Program-made: the position numbers and the translations under genes | Part shown: positions 12,327 to 23,572 of the stretch, one piece after another | How positions within the stretch are numbered: the first letter of the stretch is position 1 | Layout: the number at the start of each line of letters is the position of its first letter | The notes under the pieces: model-generated | What the model was told of the DNA's origin: nothing | The model's database searches: none | The model's input: the letters and a program-made list of their open reading frames with translations, nothing else | NCBI GenBank assembly: GCA_008508345.1 | Contig: QNGE01003056.1 | Location: 1-64,000 of the forward strand | Reading direction: 5' to 3' | From: Paragonimus westermani | Lineage: Eukaryota > Platyhelminthes > Trematoda > Plagiorchiida > Troglotrematidae | Length of the DNA: 64,000 nt

Positions 12327-13200
12327 TTAGTCAAACGTTGCAAAAGGGCTCATGTATTCTACCCTGAGTCGCCAAGTTTCGCGGCCATAACCTGACAGGA
12401 CCATTTCAGCTGCATTGTATGCGTGACCCTTACACTTCTGAGAGATACCTCTTTTCCACCAGAGATGTCTGAAGATGCCGAATACAGCCCCAATTCTGGA
12501 GATACGACCCTTTATTTCATTTTCACTCCCACCATTGTCACTACAACCTTCTAAGTACACTAGCCGGCCAACAGCCTTAACACCGTTATCTGACATTGAA
12601 TCCGCTCAACCACAACAAATTAGCAAAAGCTGTGCATTTTGAGGTTGCTAGCTTCGTTCCGAAGCGTTTGGTAGATCATGAGGTAGTGTCCAGTGTTGTT
12701 TTCACCGTTTGTAAATAGTCAAGCGAGAACACCTGGTTGTAAACGCAATCAAGATCGCTTGGTCTTCTACCACACAGAGAGTCCACACCCATATTTTTTT
12801 AGACAACTTTCCATTATTTCATCTGTAACAAAAACGAAAAAAAATGTTACCGGACAATCTTGGCGTACGTCACTCTTGATGCTGAAATTGTTAACCCCTC
12901 GTAGAGCCTAAGCCGACCCGAAATATGTAAGAGGCAGGCAGTCCGTTCATCTACTTGTTTGGCGCGCCCCTGTTTACAAGCAACACTACAGTGTAGATCC
13001 ATCCACACAGTTGAATGCGCCTTTACCACCGATTGCTGGCCGGCAGTATTTATGGCACCGTTCTAAAAATTGGTGACCAGTGAAAACTTGACCGATACAT
13101 CATTGGCCTGGACGGAACCCTGCTCGATTCTTCCCACTGTCTGCCTCAGGTTGCAATGGGTCTACACAAAACCAGAACCCCAATGAGGACCCGAGTCTGT
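12327..13200 (-). pseudogene. Decayed RTE-like LINE copy
   Basis: Base-level similarity to 1-420 is evident over about 12760-13190 on the same strand (for example the shared GCTGGCCGGCA and GGACGGAACCCTGC-type blocks), but with deletions and stops throughout. Further along the element, 12327-12596 still reads FRHLWWKRGISQKCKG and YGRETWRLRVE, the thumb/C-terminal block that follows the RT domain in such LINEs (compare the family pattern LRHLWRR...LLYGSETWPLRVE). It is too damaged to be active. Confidence 0.75.
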
Positions 13201-16200
13201 CTAGTTCCCCCACGTTTTTTGAAAGAGCCTTTGATTTCCCCACTTATTTTAGAGACTATTATCAAGTGACTCCTACACTGAGAGTTGCCCTCAGTCGTTC
13301 ACCCTAATTAAAACAACTAAACTATACCCACACCTCTGCTTTCTTTAAAAACAATGGGGAAACGAGGGCCGAAGTGCAATAGTAGGCCTTAATTTTGGTA
13401 GACAATTCTAGACTGGCATACACTGACTCGAACATGAGATATGTTAACTGTGTTGGATACTACATCTTGATTGTGCTGAACGGATTATAAGACACAATTT
13501 TAAAACTTCGTGTTAAGTATCTAAAAGTAGCCTCGAATAACAATATGATGTGGTGAACACAGTTAAATTTTCCTTATCAATTTCGGGAGCTGTGTTTCCA
13601 TGTCGGTCTTCCCAAGTATTCTCTCTTAAATCCACATCACTAAGTCCACCAACTCGGTAAAGCAGTAAGTGCCCACCAAATATCCGCCTATTTTGTACTT
13701 CGCTAAATTCACAAATCGCCTGTAGCATCGTAGCGGGATTCTGGTTAGCTTTTATTGATAATTTTTCTTCCAACATTCCAGAGCATACGACAAATTCGCA
13801 CTTAAGATTCTTTCTAATTTGAATAATCTTAGATGCATTTCCACATCTTCCCATTTTACTGTTTTCTGTTATCTTACACCGAACNTTCCCATTTTACTGT
13901 TTTCTGTTATCTTACACCGAACTCAACTTTTTCACAAAATCAGAATTATTAACTTCAAGACTGAATCAGTAACATTTTGGTTGATACCGCATTCATCTCC
14001 TATACTGTCAAACGTTTTTCTATTATTCTGGTCTAACTCAAGCTCATTGAAAGTTGAGATGTACTGAAAGCCGAAGACTCATCTCGTGAGTTGCATAAAG
14101 CTTTTTCTTGATATGACATAGGCAGACTGTGAATCTATAGGCAGCAATTTTGTTGAACATACGAACGGATCAGATCTGCGGCGTACTCTTACTTTGAGGA
14201 CTACTAGAAATCGTTAGCGTTTGTCTTCAGTATAGCTGACTGGTGGATTTTACGGACTGAATATCACACGATATGCAGTGATGATTCACCATTTCTCTTT
14301 TCTAATCCTCACCATTGTCAACACTCATTAACCCAATACCAGTGTAAACTGACATTTTTGAACTCTGGGGTTTCACCAGTAGTGTGACCGAAAATGCAAT
14401 CCATTTGAGGGGTGAACACGGTGGTACGTTGGGTGAGACGCTACCAGGAAGCTCAGATACAAGTCGCAAGACGATTAGGATTTTCTGTCAAAGCTTTTAG
14501 TGGCGATTGGGCAATTGCAAACTAAAACTCGGAATCTTTCGAAAGGAAAACTTGATCGGATGTATTTCGACTCCCAATGTGAATAGCCAAGGTACTGGTT
14601 TTATCAGACTCCTATAAACTTGCTTTCAAGTGCTTGGTTTGCCGGCGAATCCAGTATTTCACGCTAACTAGCAGGGTGGCATGAAGGCCACCACACTTCG
14701 CGGTAAAGATAAACGCCTGCTAGTGTTACTGGTGTGTGAAATGTATGAACCATTAGTACCCAGACGGTTAGTCGGTATGATGACTGCTAGATAAGGAGAC
14801 CCCAGTGTCACTGGTTTATGTGCTAGGTTTAGCATGCTTTCGACCAGCAAACAGTTACATGACTGGTCGCCGTGCCCTCAACTGGCAGTTCACTTCATTG
14901 TATGATGGTAGCTTGAACATTTGGTTGTACTGGGTTGGTCGTTAAAATGTACAGGTGAGTCAGAGAACTGTTACTGGTAACTGAACGATTGATAACGGAG
15001 TTGTGGTACATTGGGATTTTCTTTGTAGAAATCCAACGGAATACTGAATGAGCGTCAGCGAAAACCGACTAAACGAATAAGTTCAAATAACAAGATTGAG
15101 CTGATTGATAACTAACTTTTCAACACCGAAAATTCCGTCCATAAGCAGCATACGTTTGTATAACACGTCGATGTTTCTTACGTCTTACAGTTGACGACCT
15201 GAGCCCTCTTGATGCCGTAGGTAAATCGTTTGGATGCAACTAGCTGGAGCACAGCAGATTGAACGGGCTGGTAGAACCTAGCACACTATAGGATCTACTT
15301 GGACTGTGAACCGTGTTTTAAATGGAGAGAACATCTCAGATCAGGTGGTGAACTATACTCAATCTGGTGTTGAGCGTTGAAGTTTTCAGCCACAAAAACC
15401 AGTTCGGTCCCACTAAAAGAAGTATGATAAAGTTATTTTATCTGAAATCTGATTTACTTAAAACACATCTTGTGTTACTCTGTCATAATCTTGACACAAC
15501 TCGTGTTACTTTATAAGGTCAGAGTATGCAACTCTACGTTATCTCAACTGGAGCCTATTAGAACATTGAGAAGTTAGGCGGACATCCTCGCGTGATTTCA
15601 TGATGTGGCTCAAGGTTACCAGCAATCAATATTGTAACATTCTATCACGTAGCTGATGAGCAATCTCACTGAATCGTCACCACTGAGTGATCCAATGACC
15701 GATCAGTCTTTCCGGCCTTATATGACCGTATTGCACGGTGCTGTCAACTGTGTATAGCGGGACACTTGTAACTCCATAAAATTAAAATGAACATATATCG
15801 ACCATCACGATATATTTAAACCTCGTCACACTATTTGAATTCCATAAGACAGTGAAGTGTATTGGGGCACACTTTGATTTTATGATGACGTAGTTTTCTC
15901 AGAACAAAAGTGATTCTGTTTGCCAAGATCACTTAGAATTGGCTGTAAAAGACTCAACGTTCAGAACAACCATTCATTCTTAGCCATCGTTTATAACGCA
16001 TGTGATCTACAAACAGACACCTAACGTTACGTGCCACTTAATACAAATCATATGATGTGAACCTTCACCTTACTGTCGCTCTAACGAGTCCTTAGAGAAA
16101 CGCATCAGACCATCAATCGAGCAACTACATGACCAACGAACTCAATTATCAGCCACGCGCAAGCACAACCAGTGGGAATCGTTTCAACGTTCGCATAAAG

Positions 16201-16311
16201 GTTGAACGTAGTTTACGCATAGTATTTACGCATAGTATTCGTAACCATAGGCAAGATTCCTGTCAATACCAAGCAGTGTGTATTCGCCAGACACATCGAA
16301 TGTATTGCTGG
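13201..16311. other. No recognisable gene; one unassigned ORF
   Basis: A minus-strand open frame of 113 codons at 13513-13854 contains GMLEEKLSIKANQNPATMLQ and YRVGGLSD but matches nothing I know. A 13-base tandem duplication lies at about 16211-16236, just upstream of the R2-like insertion. Otherwise nothing is recognised. Confidence 0.35.
13848..13922. other. 37-base direct repeat flanking a single N
   Basis: The 37 bases 13848-13884 are repeated exactly at 13886-13922, with only one N (13885) between. This is typical of two contig ends joined without merging their overlap, so one copy is probably an assembly duplicate. Confidence 0.85.
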
Positions 16312-16353
16312 AGTAGTAGTAGTAGTAGTAGTAGCAGTAGCAGTAGTAGTAGT
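16312..16353. repeat. (AGT)n microsatellite, left part of insertion target
   Basis: Fourteen AGT-type units, two of them AGC. The repeat resumes as TAG units at 20059-20069, on the other side of the R2-like element. This indicates that the element was inserted into a TAG/AGT microsatellite. Confidence 0.9.
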
Positions 16354-16432
16354 AATCGGTGTGCTGAACCACCTCCTCGTGGTGCCGACTGGACAGTCTT
16401 GGTGTAAACCTTGACTGGCTAAGCGTTCAGCA
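16354..16432 (+). ncRNA. HDV-like self-cleaving ribozyme at element 5' end
   Basis: All elements of the nested double-pseudoknot fold can be paired by eye. P1 is 16354-16360 with 16384-16390 (one mismatch, A16355 with C16389, and one G-U). P2 is 16362-16369 with 16425-16432, eight perfect pairs. P3 is 16370-16372 with 16379-16381, closing the loop CTCCTC. P1.1 is G16391 G16392 with C16375 C16376. P4 is 16394-16398 with 16413-16417 plus GGT/ACC, capped by the GNRA loop GTAA. The joining strand GCTAAG holds the expected catalytic C at 16419. Cleavage is predicted just before 16354, the junction with the AGT repeat. R2 elements of other animals use such ribozymes to free their RNA from a host co-transcript. 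The P1 mismatch may weaken this copy. Confidence 0.85.
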
Positions 16433-16517
16433 ACTTCAGATAGAGCCAACTACTCTACCTGGTTTTAAAGTACTAGTTACAATCGATCAATATAATGAAT
16501 TTACCGCCAGCACCTCC

Positions 16518-19500
16518 GTGCAGGCTTCTACCATTACACAGGATAGGCGAGCGGAGTACGCCTGTTCAAAATGTGGCCGAATTTGCAAGTCAAACGCTGG
16601 CTTGTCGACGCATACTCGTATGCATCGACGCAGGAATGATCGAGAGCAAGAAGTAGACGCCCAGCATGCCACAGTCTTTGACTGCGCCGACTGTGATCGC
16701 ACCTTTCCCACCAAAATCGGTCTCAGTCAACACAGGAGGCATGCCCATCCAGTCGAACGCAACCGTGAGAATCTCAACCACATGAAATCCGCCGGAACAA
16801 ATTGGTCTCAGCAAGAATCGGCTTCCCTTCTCAAGTATGCCGATGAGCTGGCCCCGTCGTGCCCTACTCGACGCGAACTCCATAATCGGCTCCTGTCACT
16901 TTTCCCAGGTCGTACTGTGGAGAGCATCCGGACGCGTCTGTATACACTGAGTTGGCAGAGGAATCCTGTCCCCACTGCCAATCCAGTCACCGTCTCGCAG
17001 ACCAACGTGACATCTGGTACTGAGTCCCAAGCTGCTGAAAACCCCGAGTGGTTTGCCTGTTTGATCCAAACAGTGATTACCCAACTGGAGTCTAATAGCG
17101 AGGCTTCTTTACAAACCGACGGACTACTAGCTATCGCCCGCGGTCTTCAGGCAGGTATTTTCACGATGGTACAAGCTAAGTCGCTGTTGAACATGCATGC
17201 CGCTCAAGCGTTTCCGTACACCTGGCGACTGAATACCCGACGACGTGCTCGCATTAACGTCGGAGCCCTCGTGACCAGCAAACAGATACGGAGAGCTAAC
17301 TATGCAGCGATTCAAACGCTGTACCACCAGCGCAGGAAAGATGCTGCTTTTGCAGTTTTTTCTGGCAATTGGAGAACTGCCTACAAAATGAACCGTGGCC
17401 TTCCGGATAGTTCCAACGAATACTGGTCCGAAGTACTATCGGCTCATCCGCACCCTGATGAGCGACCGTCCCGCACGATTCTGCCGCCGGACTGGTCATT
17501 GGTCGACCCGATCACCGGAGATGAGGTATCACGCACTTTGAAGCAAATGGAGAACACCGCTCCGGGTTTGGACAAGCTTTTGCCCAAACATTTGAAGCGC
17601 ATGAAAGCTGATGCCCTGGCCGGATACTTCAACCTTTTCTTGCTGACCCAAGGTTGTCCGATCCATCTGTGCCGCTCTCGCATCACGCTTGTTCCGAAAG
17701 TTAATAATCCTTCATCTCCAACCGAGCTCAGACCAATCGCCGTATCTTCGACGTTGATTCGTTGTTTTCACAAGATATTGGCTGATCGTTGGAACGCGCG
17801 CTTGCATCTGCCCGCTCTTCAGTTTGCCTTCCTGCATCGTGACGGTTGCCTCGAGGCGACCTCACTGCTCCATGCGCTGCTTCGGAACTCATGTGCAACC
17901 TCTTCAAGTCTGTGTGCGGCCTTTATCGACGTGTCCAAAGCATTTGACTCCATCTCGCAGGACTGTATTATCAGATCGGCCCAAGCTTTCGGCGCCCCTC
18001 CACCTCTGACTCATTACATCGCGGACTCTTATCGAAATGCTTCCGTCACGCTTGGCAGCACCGTCCTTCGGTCCCAGCGTGGCGTTCGCCAGGGTGACCC
18101 ACTGTCCCCGCTTTTGTTTATCATGGCGATGGATGAGGTGCTGGCCCTTTCTCGACCGGAGCTTGGCTACCAGTTCCACGACACACTGGTCAGCGGTTTT
18201 GCCTATGCCGACGATCTGATCCTCCTTGCTGAAAACCCCACGCGACTCTCCGAGAAGCTTGCAGCCGCCGCTAGTGCTCTGGAATTATCCGGGCTGCAGA
18301 TCAACACGCGCAAAACGAAACTGATGGTCATTCGCGGTGATCACAAACACAATGTGACCGCCATCTCCAACGAGTCTATTCAGTTCGGTCCGGATACTAT
18401 CCGCTCACTAAGCGCCATTGACACGGTGACCTACCTAGGTATCCCGTTCACCTGGAAAGGTAAAGCATTCACTAATCACCGTCTGCAGCTTCGCACGATG
18501 CTGGACGAAACGACCAGAGCGCCATTGAAGCCGCATCAACGTTTAGATCTGCTGAGACAACATTTGATCCCCAAGATGAATCACTCGTTGATACTGAGTC
18601 GAGTGCACCGGAACACGCTCAAAGCAATGGACTGTACCGTCCGCCAGTTTGTTCGGCAATGGCTGCGCCTTCCCAAGGACACGCCCATCAGCTACATCCA
18701 CACCCCAATTCGTTTGGGGGGTCTGGGCATCCCGAGTTTATCCACCACTATCCCCATCTCGCGCAAATCCCGACTGGAGAGACTGCTCTCTAGTCAATGT
18801 CCAGTTCTGCGGAATGTGGTCAAAGACCATTCGTTTGGCCCTATCCTGAGGGAAGTAAATGTCCCGGTACGCGTCCAGGGTGTAGTGGTGACGAGCAAGG
18901 AGGAAGCCCACTCTGCATGGTCCAATAAGCTTTATCACTCGCTTGATGGCTGTGGTCTTCGGGAAGTATCACGCTCTCCACTCTCCAATCGTTGGCTGTT
19001 CAATCCAGATCGCATCTTCCCCAGGATCTTTATTCGTGCTATCCAGCTCAGGTGTAGTCTGCTGCGGACCAAGGTCCGAAACTCACGAGGTGACCGAAGC
19101 GGCCAGTCAGTTCTCTGCCGTGGCAACTGTGGTCAACCAGAAAGCCTCGCTCATATTCTGCAATCATGCTGGATCACTCACGATGCGCGTTGTGCTCGAC
19201 ATAACCGCGTGGCTAAAGACCTGGCGAGACGACTGCGTAACTTGGACTATACAGTCTTCGAGGAGCTGCGAGTACCAACGGCGAGCTCGTTTATCAAACC
19301 CGATGTGATCGCGGTTCGTGGCGGCGCTGCTGTGGTGCTTGATGTCAGTATAGTGGACGACTACCGTTGCCAACTTGCCTGGACCGACAAGACTGCGAAA
19401 TACGGTACTGACTCCCATAAAGCTGCCATTTTGTCCACGCTCCATACCATGAGCTGTGAGGTGAACTCTGTCTCTCATTCACCTGTGATTATTTCCTTTC

Positions 19501-19640
19501 GCGGAATCATGTTCCCTGCTTCATGTAGCGCTATTCTTCGACTCGGATTGCCTTCTTATGCAGTCACGGATCTATGTCTACTAACTGTTCTTGGTTCCCT
19601 GAAAACCTACGACACCTATATGCGGGGAACCTGGCGTTGA
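16518..19640 (+). CDS. R2-type protein: zinc fingers, Myb-like, RT, RLE
   Basis: An intact 1040-codon frame. Two C2H2 zinc fingers (C16, C19, H32, H36 and C56, C59, H72, H77) are followed by a Trp-containing Myb-like segment (about 90-145), both used for target DNA binding. The reverse transcriptase has motif A FIDVSKAFDS (D471), motif B RGVRQGDPLSP (521-531) and motif C YADD (563-566). A knuckle C867-X3-C871-X7-H879-X4-C884 precedes the restriction-like endonuclease with KPD (927-929) and a second Asp at 942. Such enzymes nick DNA and prime cDNA synthesis at the nick. The position given begins at a GTG. The frame is open back to 16368 without an ATG, and the first in-frame ATG (16620) would remove finger 1, so initiation is probably non-AUG. 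An out-of-frame ATG at 16495 is an alternative only if a base is missing. No stop or frameshift. Confidence 0.93.
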   Translation: MQASTITQDRRAEYACSKCGRICKSNAGLSTHTRMHRRRNDREQEVDAQHATVFDCADCDRTFPTKIGLSQHRRHAHPVERNRENLNHMKSAGTNWSQQESASLLKYADELAPSCPTRRELHNRLLSLFPGRTVESIRTRLYTLSWQRNPVPTANPVTVSQTNVTSGTESQAAENPEWFACLIQTVITQLESNSEASLQTDGLLAIARGLQAGIFTMVQAKSLLNMHAAQAFPYTWRLNTRRRARINVGALVTSKQIRRANYAAIQTLYHQRRKDAAFAVFSGNWRTAYKMNRGLPDSSNEYWSEVLSAHPHPDERPSRTILPPDWSLVDPITGDEVSRTLKQMENTAPGLDKLLPKHLKRMKADALAGYFNLFLLTQGCPIHLCRSRITLVPKVNNPSSPTELRPIAVSSTLIRCFHKILADRWNARLHLPALQFAFLHRDGCLEATSLLHALLRNSCATSSSLCAAFIDVSKAFDSISQDCIIRSAQAFGAPPPLTHYIADSYRNASVTLGSTVLRSQRGVRQGDPLSPLLFIMAMDEVLALSRPELGYQFHDTLVSGFAYADDLILLAENPTRLSEKLAAAASALELSGLQINTRKTKLMVIRGDHKHNVTAISNESIQFGPDTIRSLSAIDTVTYLGIPFTWKGKAFTNHRLQLRTMLDETTRAPLKPHQRLDLLRQHLIPKMNHSLILSRVHRNTLKAMDCTVRQFVRQWLRLPKDTPISYIHTPIRLGGLGIPSLSTTIPISRKSRLERLLSSQCPVLRNVVKDHSFGPILREVNVPVRVQGVVVTSKEEAHSAWSNKLYHSLDGCGLREVSRSPLSNRWLFNPDRIFPRIFIRAIQLRCSLLRTKVRNSRGDRSGQSVLCRGNCGQPESLAHILQSCWITHDARCARHNRVAKDLARRLRNLDYTVFEELRVPTASSFIKPDVIAVRGGAAVVLDVSIVDDYRCQLAWTDKTAKYGTDSHKAAILSTLHTMSCEVNSVSHSPVIISFRGIMFPASCSAILRLGLPSYAVTDLCLLTVLGSLKTYDTYMRGTWR

Positions 19641-20058
19641 CTGTTGCCACCTCCCTGACAGTCGTCTCTCTATGAAGGACATTCTGTCCCGATGCGTGAG
19701 CCTTGACTGTGATAACACCTTTGTGCCCTGAAGAGCCTGTGATTTTATGGGATTTACTCTGTATAATATTTCACTTTTACCGAGTTTTATTTCTCCTATC
19801 CTGTGCCTCCACTTTTCTGCACACTGTTTGGTACACACCCCTAACTTTTTTTTGTTTGATGTTTGAACTATTAACGCTTGTCATTCTTATGCGAGGACCT
19901 GTTAACTGTACAATGTTGCCAACTACGCAGCGCGTAACATTTGACTGTGAGCTTGTTTCTGCATACTCCCCATTCCATTTCTCTTATTTCATATTAGTGT
20001 CGCCGCTTGTTCTTTCTTTGCAAGAAGTTGTGTAAATTTCTCTTCAAAATAAACGATA
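19641..20058 (+). other. 3' UTR of the R2-like element
   Basis: Non-coding tail between the TGA of the ORF and the right-hand TAG repeat. In R2 elements this RNA is bound by the reverse transcriptase to start cDNA synthesis. It ends AAACGATA without poly(A). Confidence 0.75.
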
Positions 20059-20069
20059 TAGTAGTAGTA
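20059..20069. repeat. TAG repeat, right part of insertion target
   Basis: Three to four TAG units directly after the element's 3' end, matching the repeat at 16312-16353. Confidence 0.85.
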
Positions 20070-23000
20070 ATGGCGTTGCATAATATACCAGACACTGAGT
20101 TTCTTGCAACCTCTAGAGATGACTGTTGGCCGTCTCTCTGGGAATTCGATACAAAAGTTAGTCAGGAAGTTGGCATAAAAGCTGTCGAAGCACGAAAGGC
20201 GGTTGCTGAAACGAACGAACAAACAAATGAGACCTAATCAATAATAACTACAATAATTGTTTACTCAAGAATTCAGTTGATCTCCTATTGGTAGAGGCCC
20301 AAGAGGCACCCTTGTTTAGGTCGTGCAAACGTTCTGGGTAGTTTTTTTCCAGAAGAGAAGTGAACACGTGGATTGCGCATTTTCCTATACAAAGAAAACA
20401 CCACTCTATGACAGTCTGTTACAGGAACACTTCGCCCTTGCCTAATTCCTTCTGAGCTAATTTGTCACTGGGACCATCATGAGACAATGGTTCTGCGAAG
20501 TGCGGATGACAGCTTTAAGCATGTTTATCAGAGTGATTTCATTCAAGGCCTACCTAGGTGTTAATTCATAGGGTGAAATAAAGACAACTCACAGTGAAAG
20601 TCATTGGATTCTGCTTCATGTTGAGCATTTTTTTCACACTAATAATACAAGCTAGTGTCTAAAGGTAGCCTCGCTTTTAGGCATAGCATACAACACTTTA
20701 ATTGCCAATTTCTTGAATGTCTCATCCTTCAACGAATCGATCAGGATTATTCCACTGGGTTGAATTGTCACAAAGTCATTGTTCATTGTTTTAAAACTCA
20801 GGCATTAGTTCACCGCAAACGCTTTCTTGGGTGCTGAGCTCAGTTGCGATTCACACTGTGTTGAACTTATCGTTGAAAATGGTTATGTAATCATTCAGCT
20901 TGAGCATCTCAATCGAAATTGTGGATGTCATTTGCAATTTTAAATTTTATTAAAATTGGGGTAGACGTGCCAGTTACGGTCAGAAATAGTAATCGCGAAC
21001 AAGAAAACTAATCAGTACTCCTTTAGAAGCGTTCAGTGGATACACACAGTGACTGTCACCCGCTCGTCGATAGGTTTACTAATCAGCGCACCAATTGTAA
21101 GAGTTTGACTTGAATGCACACGAACATCAGCAGCTCTTACTAGCAGTACAACTTTTACAAGTCCAAGAAATTGACCTCGGCAGATCTAGTAGCAATCATT
21201 TACCATGTCTGATTGGTCCGTATCATCTGAAATCAAATCTGGCCTACGCGCTTCAACGACCCGTTGCTTACAGGAGCTATCCAACAAGTGTGCGTTAACA
21301 GTAATTTGGTGGTAAGTGTGGTTAAAGTTACTTTTTACTGGTGAACTCCCATATCGTAACTGTTATGTGCGCGTCCTCTAATAGTCGTAGAATTCATCTA
21401 TTTTGGAAACACTTGTAACACTTAAAAGGTTTTCAGGGAAATATGACTTACAGAAAAGCGTTTGTCTAGTTAATGCATATGTAAAAAATCTGTTGCTGTT
21501 TGCAGTAAGATTGTTTTTTTGGAGAGTTTCGATTTGCTTCGTGTGGCACAGGCATGGTTCGATCAATTTTACCCACGGGCTCAGTCTGTACAGAAGAGAG
21601 GAAGTTTAAGTGCCTGTTCCGTTCCAGGTGAACAGCACACAGAGTTAAAGCAGCATACCACTACAACCGAAAAGCACATTAGAATAGAAAACAGCTAGAT
21701 AAAGTAGGCACGTATCTGATGATGGGTTGAGACAGCGGCCGATAAGGCTGTGGCTCCGGTTGATCCTCACATACATCCTATGAATGTCAGATGGAGTGAA
21801 ATCTCCCTCAGTAACCACTCTTGCACATCTCATTTAAGAACGTCACATATGGTGTTCTAACAGCTCCATCCGTGATATGTTCCTGTAAAACACATGTTTC
21901 AGTAATATCCATAAAACGAGATAAATGTTCTGTAGCAGCTGCTCACACAAGATGGTTTTGCAGGTCTGGTCTACCCAGGAACCTGTACAATTGGTAGGAT
22001 AAACACACGGAATAAAAATATTAAAAAGAACATGTGTCCTTGGTTGTGTGCATTTTCAACAACATAATTTATGTGTACATGATTCAGGGTCTAATATACT
22101 GCTAAGGGTTCGGACTGGTGACCCAAATAAGAAAGTGTGGCTACCAAAAGTTTCACTGGGGGAAGATAAGGAAGTTTACTTTCACGTGAATTTGTTTTGA
22201 AAGGTTCAAGCAAAGGAGAAAAATCGGTAGATTATTTCAATTCCACTGGTCAACTAATGAAGCATTGTAAATGAGGAAATCAGAGGAAGGTGAACGGATT
22301 AGAAACTTGACAAGTGCCCATCGAGCATATAACAATCACACTGCAGCCTACAACAGACAACAGCCGGTTGTCATCAACAGTAGTAAATCAGTTTGAGCAT
22401 GAACATCGTAACATACTGTATATTTGTTTCTTGTGTTTCTTTTTGAACTCATCTGTTTTGCTACATTGCGCTTGCAAAACTGAAGTGTTTCAACAGGTCT
22501 TCTCTTTTGACAAGCTGACTGTCTGACGCGTAATGTAAATAACAGCCTGACTGTTTCAAAACTGGCATGAGCAAGACAAGTTCAACTATATGTGTCACTT
22601 CGTTAGATAAGTTTTATCATTCCACGAACCAGTTAGCTGCTCTTCAGGTAGACTACCGAGCGCTTGGTAATCGATCAGGAACCATGTGGTTTCAGTTGGT
22701 GACCATCACCAAGACCAATCATATCCGATTCGACAGAGAATTGTGCACTGTGTTCAACTAATAGCTGGGTGTAACAACTGCGTACCTTTTAAAAATGATA
22801 AGATCAGCGAAATTTGTTTGTCAATCAGTCAATCAATCGGCCAAAATGGGAACAGGTTAATATTTGATATTGGTGTGTTACTCCAACACACCTGTGAACC
22901 ACGAGGAGACCAGTCCCATTTTGATTGTTATTTCTAATACACTAGTGATCATCCCGCTTTCTTTTTTAAGCTATCGGCTAACTACCTTCCACCTAAGCCA

Positions 23001-23433
23001 GAGATGGGTACTACATAAATACTTACTGCTTGATAAAAGAAGGTTTGATATTCGTAATAAGTAACCCTACTGGATAAAGGTATAGCAATTTTGAGGTTTG
23101 AGTGGGCTAGCTTGATCAATCTTTAAAACCCTGGCCATTCACCTGGTAGTGTCATCCAGTGCATGTAACTGAATAGAAAAGCTGTGACCACAAGCTTCTA
23201 TACTTTTCATCCTCTCACTTGTGAGCTGCCGTACTTCGTAACTTCAAAGTGAAATTCTTTTGACTGTACCTTTATAGATGCAATATTTACGCACAAGTAA
23301 GAGAGCTTCTGAGACCAAAGCTGTGGAACACTGCCCTAACATTAAAAGTACGAAGTACGCTTCCAGTTCTCACGCATCTGTCATCCAGGATCAAGTTACT
23401 TATTCACATAAAGCAGTCAGCGATCTTCAGGCC
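20070..23433. other. No recognisable gene
   Basis: A 55-codon ATG frame follows the TAG repeat (from 20070) but has no known motif. The rest is AT-rich intergenic sequence. Confidence 0.45.
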
Positions 23434-23492
23434 TTCATCTTCTGGTCTGACATTAACATTATTCTAGATGAAACCCAACTGTGAAAAATCAG

Positions 23493-23572
23493 GGCTTCGG
23501 CCGGATTCGAACCAGCGACAGACACAGCATGCCTCAACGCGGCAAGCGCTCTACCAGCTGAGCTACGAAGCC
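23493..23572 (-). repeat. tRNA-like SINE head, copy 1 (best preserved)
   Basis: 80 bases fold as a cloverleaf: acceptor GGCTTCG/CGAAGCC, a D arm with an A box TAGCTCAGCTGG, and a T arm with a B box GGTTCGAATCC. The anticodon stem is only four pairs (TGCC/GGCA) with GTT in anticodon position, and the variable region is about 13 bases. This is unusual for a working tRNA and suggests a SINE head or tRNA pseudogene. Confidence 0.6.

Larger units (their letters stand above)
16354..20058 (+). mobile_element. R2-superfamily non-LTR retrotransposon, apparently full length
   Basis: About 3.7 kb, bounded on both sides by the same trinucleotide repeat. The order is: HDV-like ribozyme (16354-16432), short leader, one long reading frame, a 3' UTR of about 418 bases, and no poly(A) tail. 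Size, single ORF, domain order and restriction-like endonuclease are those of the R2 superfamily (R2, R4/Dong, NeSL, HERO lineages), which insert by target-primed reverse transcription at preferred sites. The target is a microsatellite instead of 28S rDNA. An intact frame and clean junctions suggest a recent insertion. Lineage within the superfamily needs a tree of the RT domain. Confidence 0.9.

Noticed and set aside
15645..15680. CTGATGAG core on the plus strand
   Set aside because: Followed by GAATC, no GAAA core and no stems.
16129..16407. 92-codon ORF with a poly-Ser run
   Set aside because: It is a read-through of the AGT microsatellite and the ribozyme region.
17904..19478. Many minus-strand frames inside the R2-like ORF
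   Set aside because: Shadows of the real coding strand; they carry no motifs.
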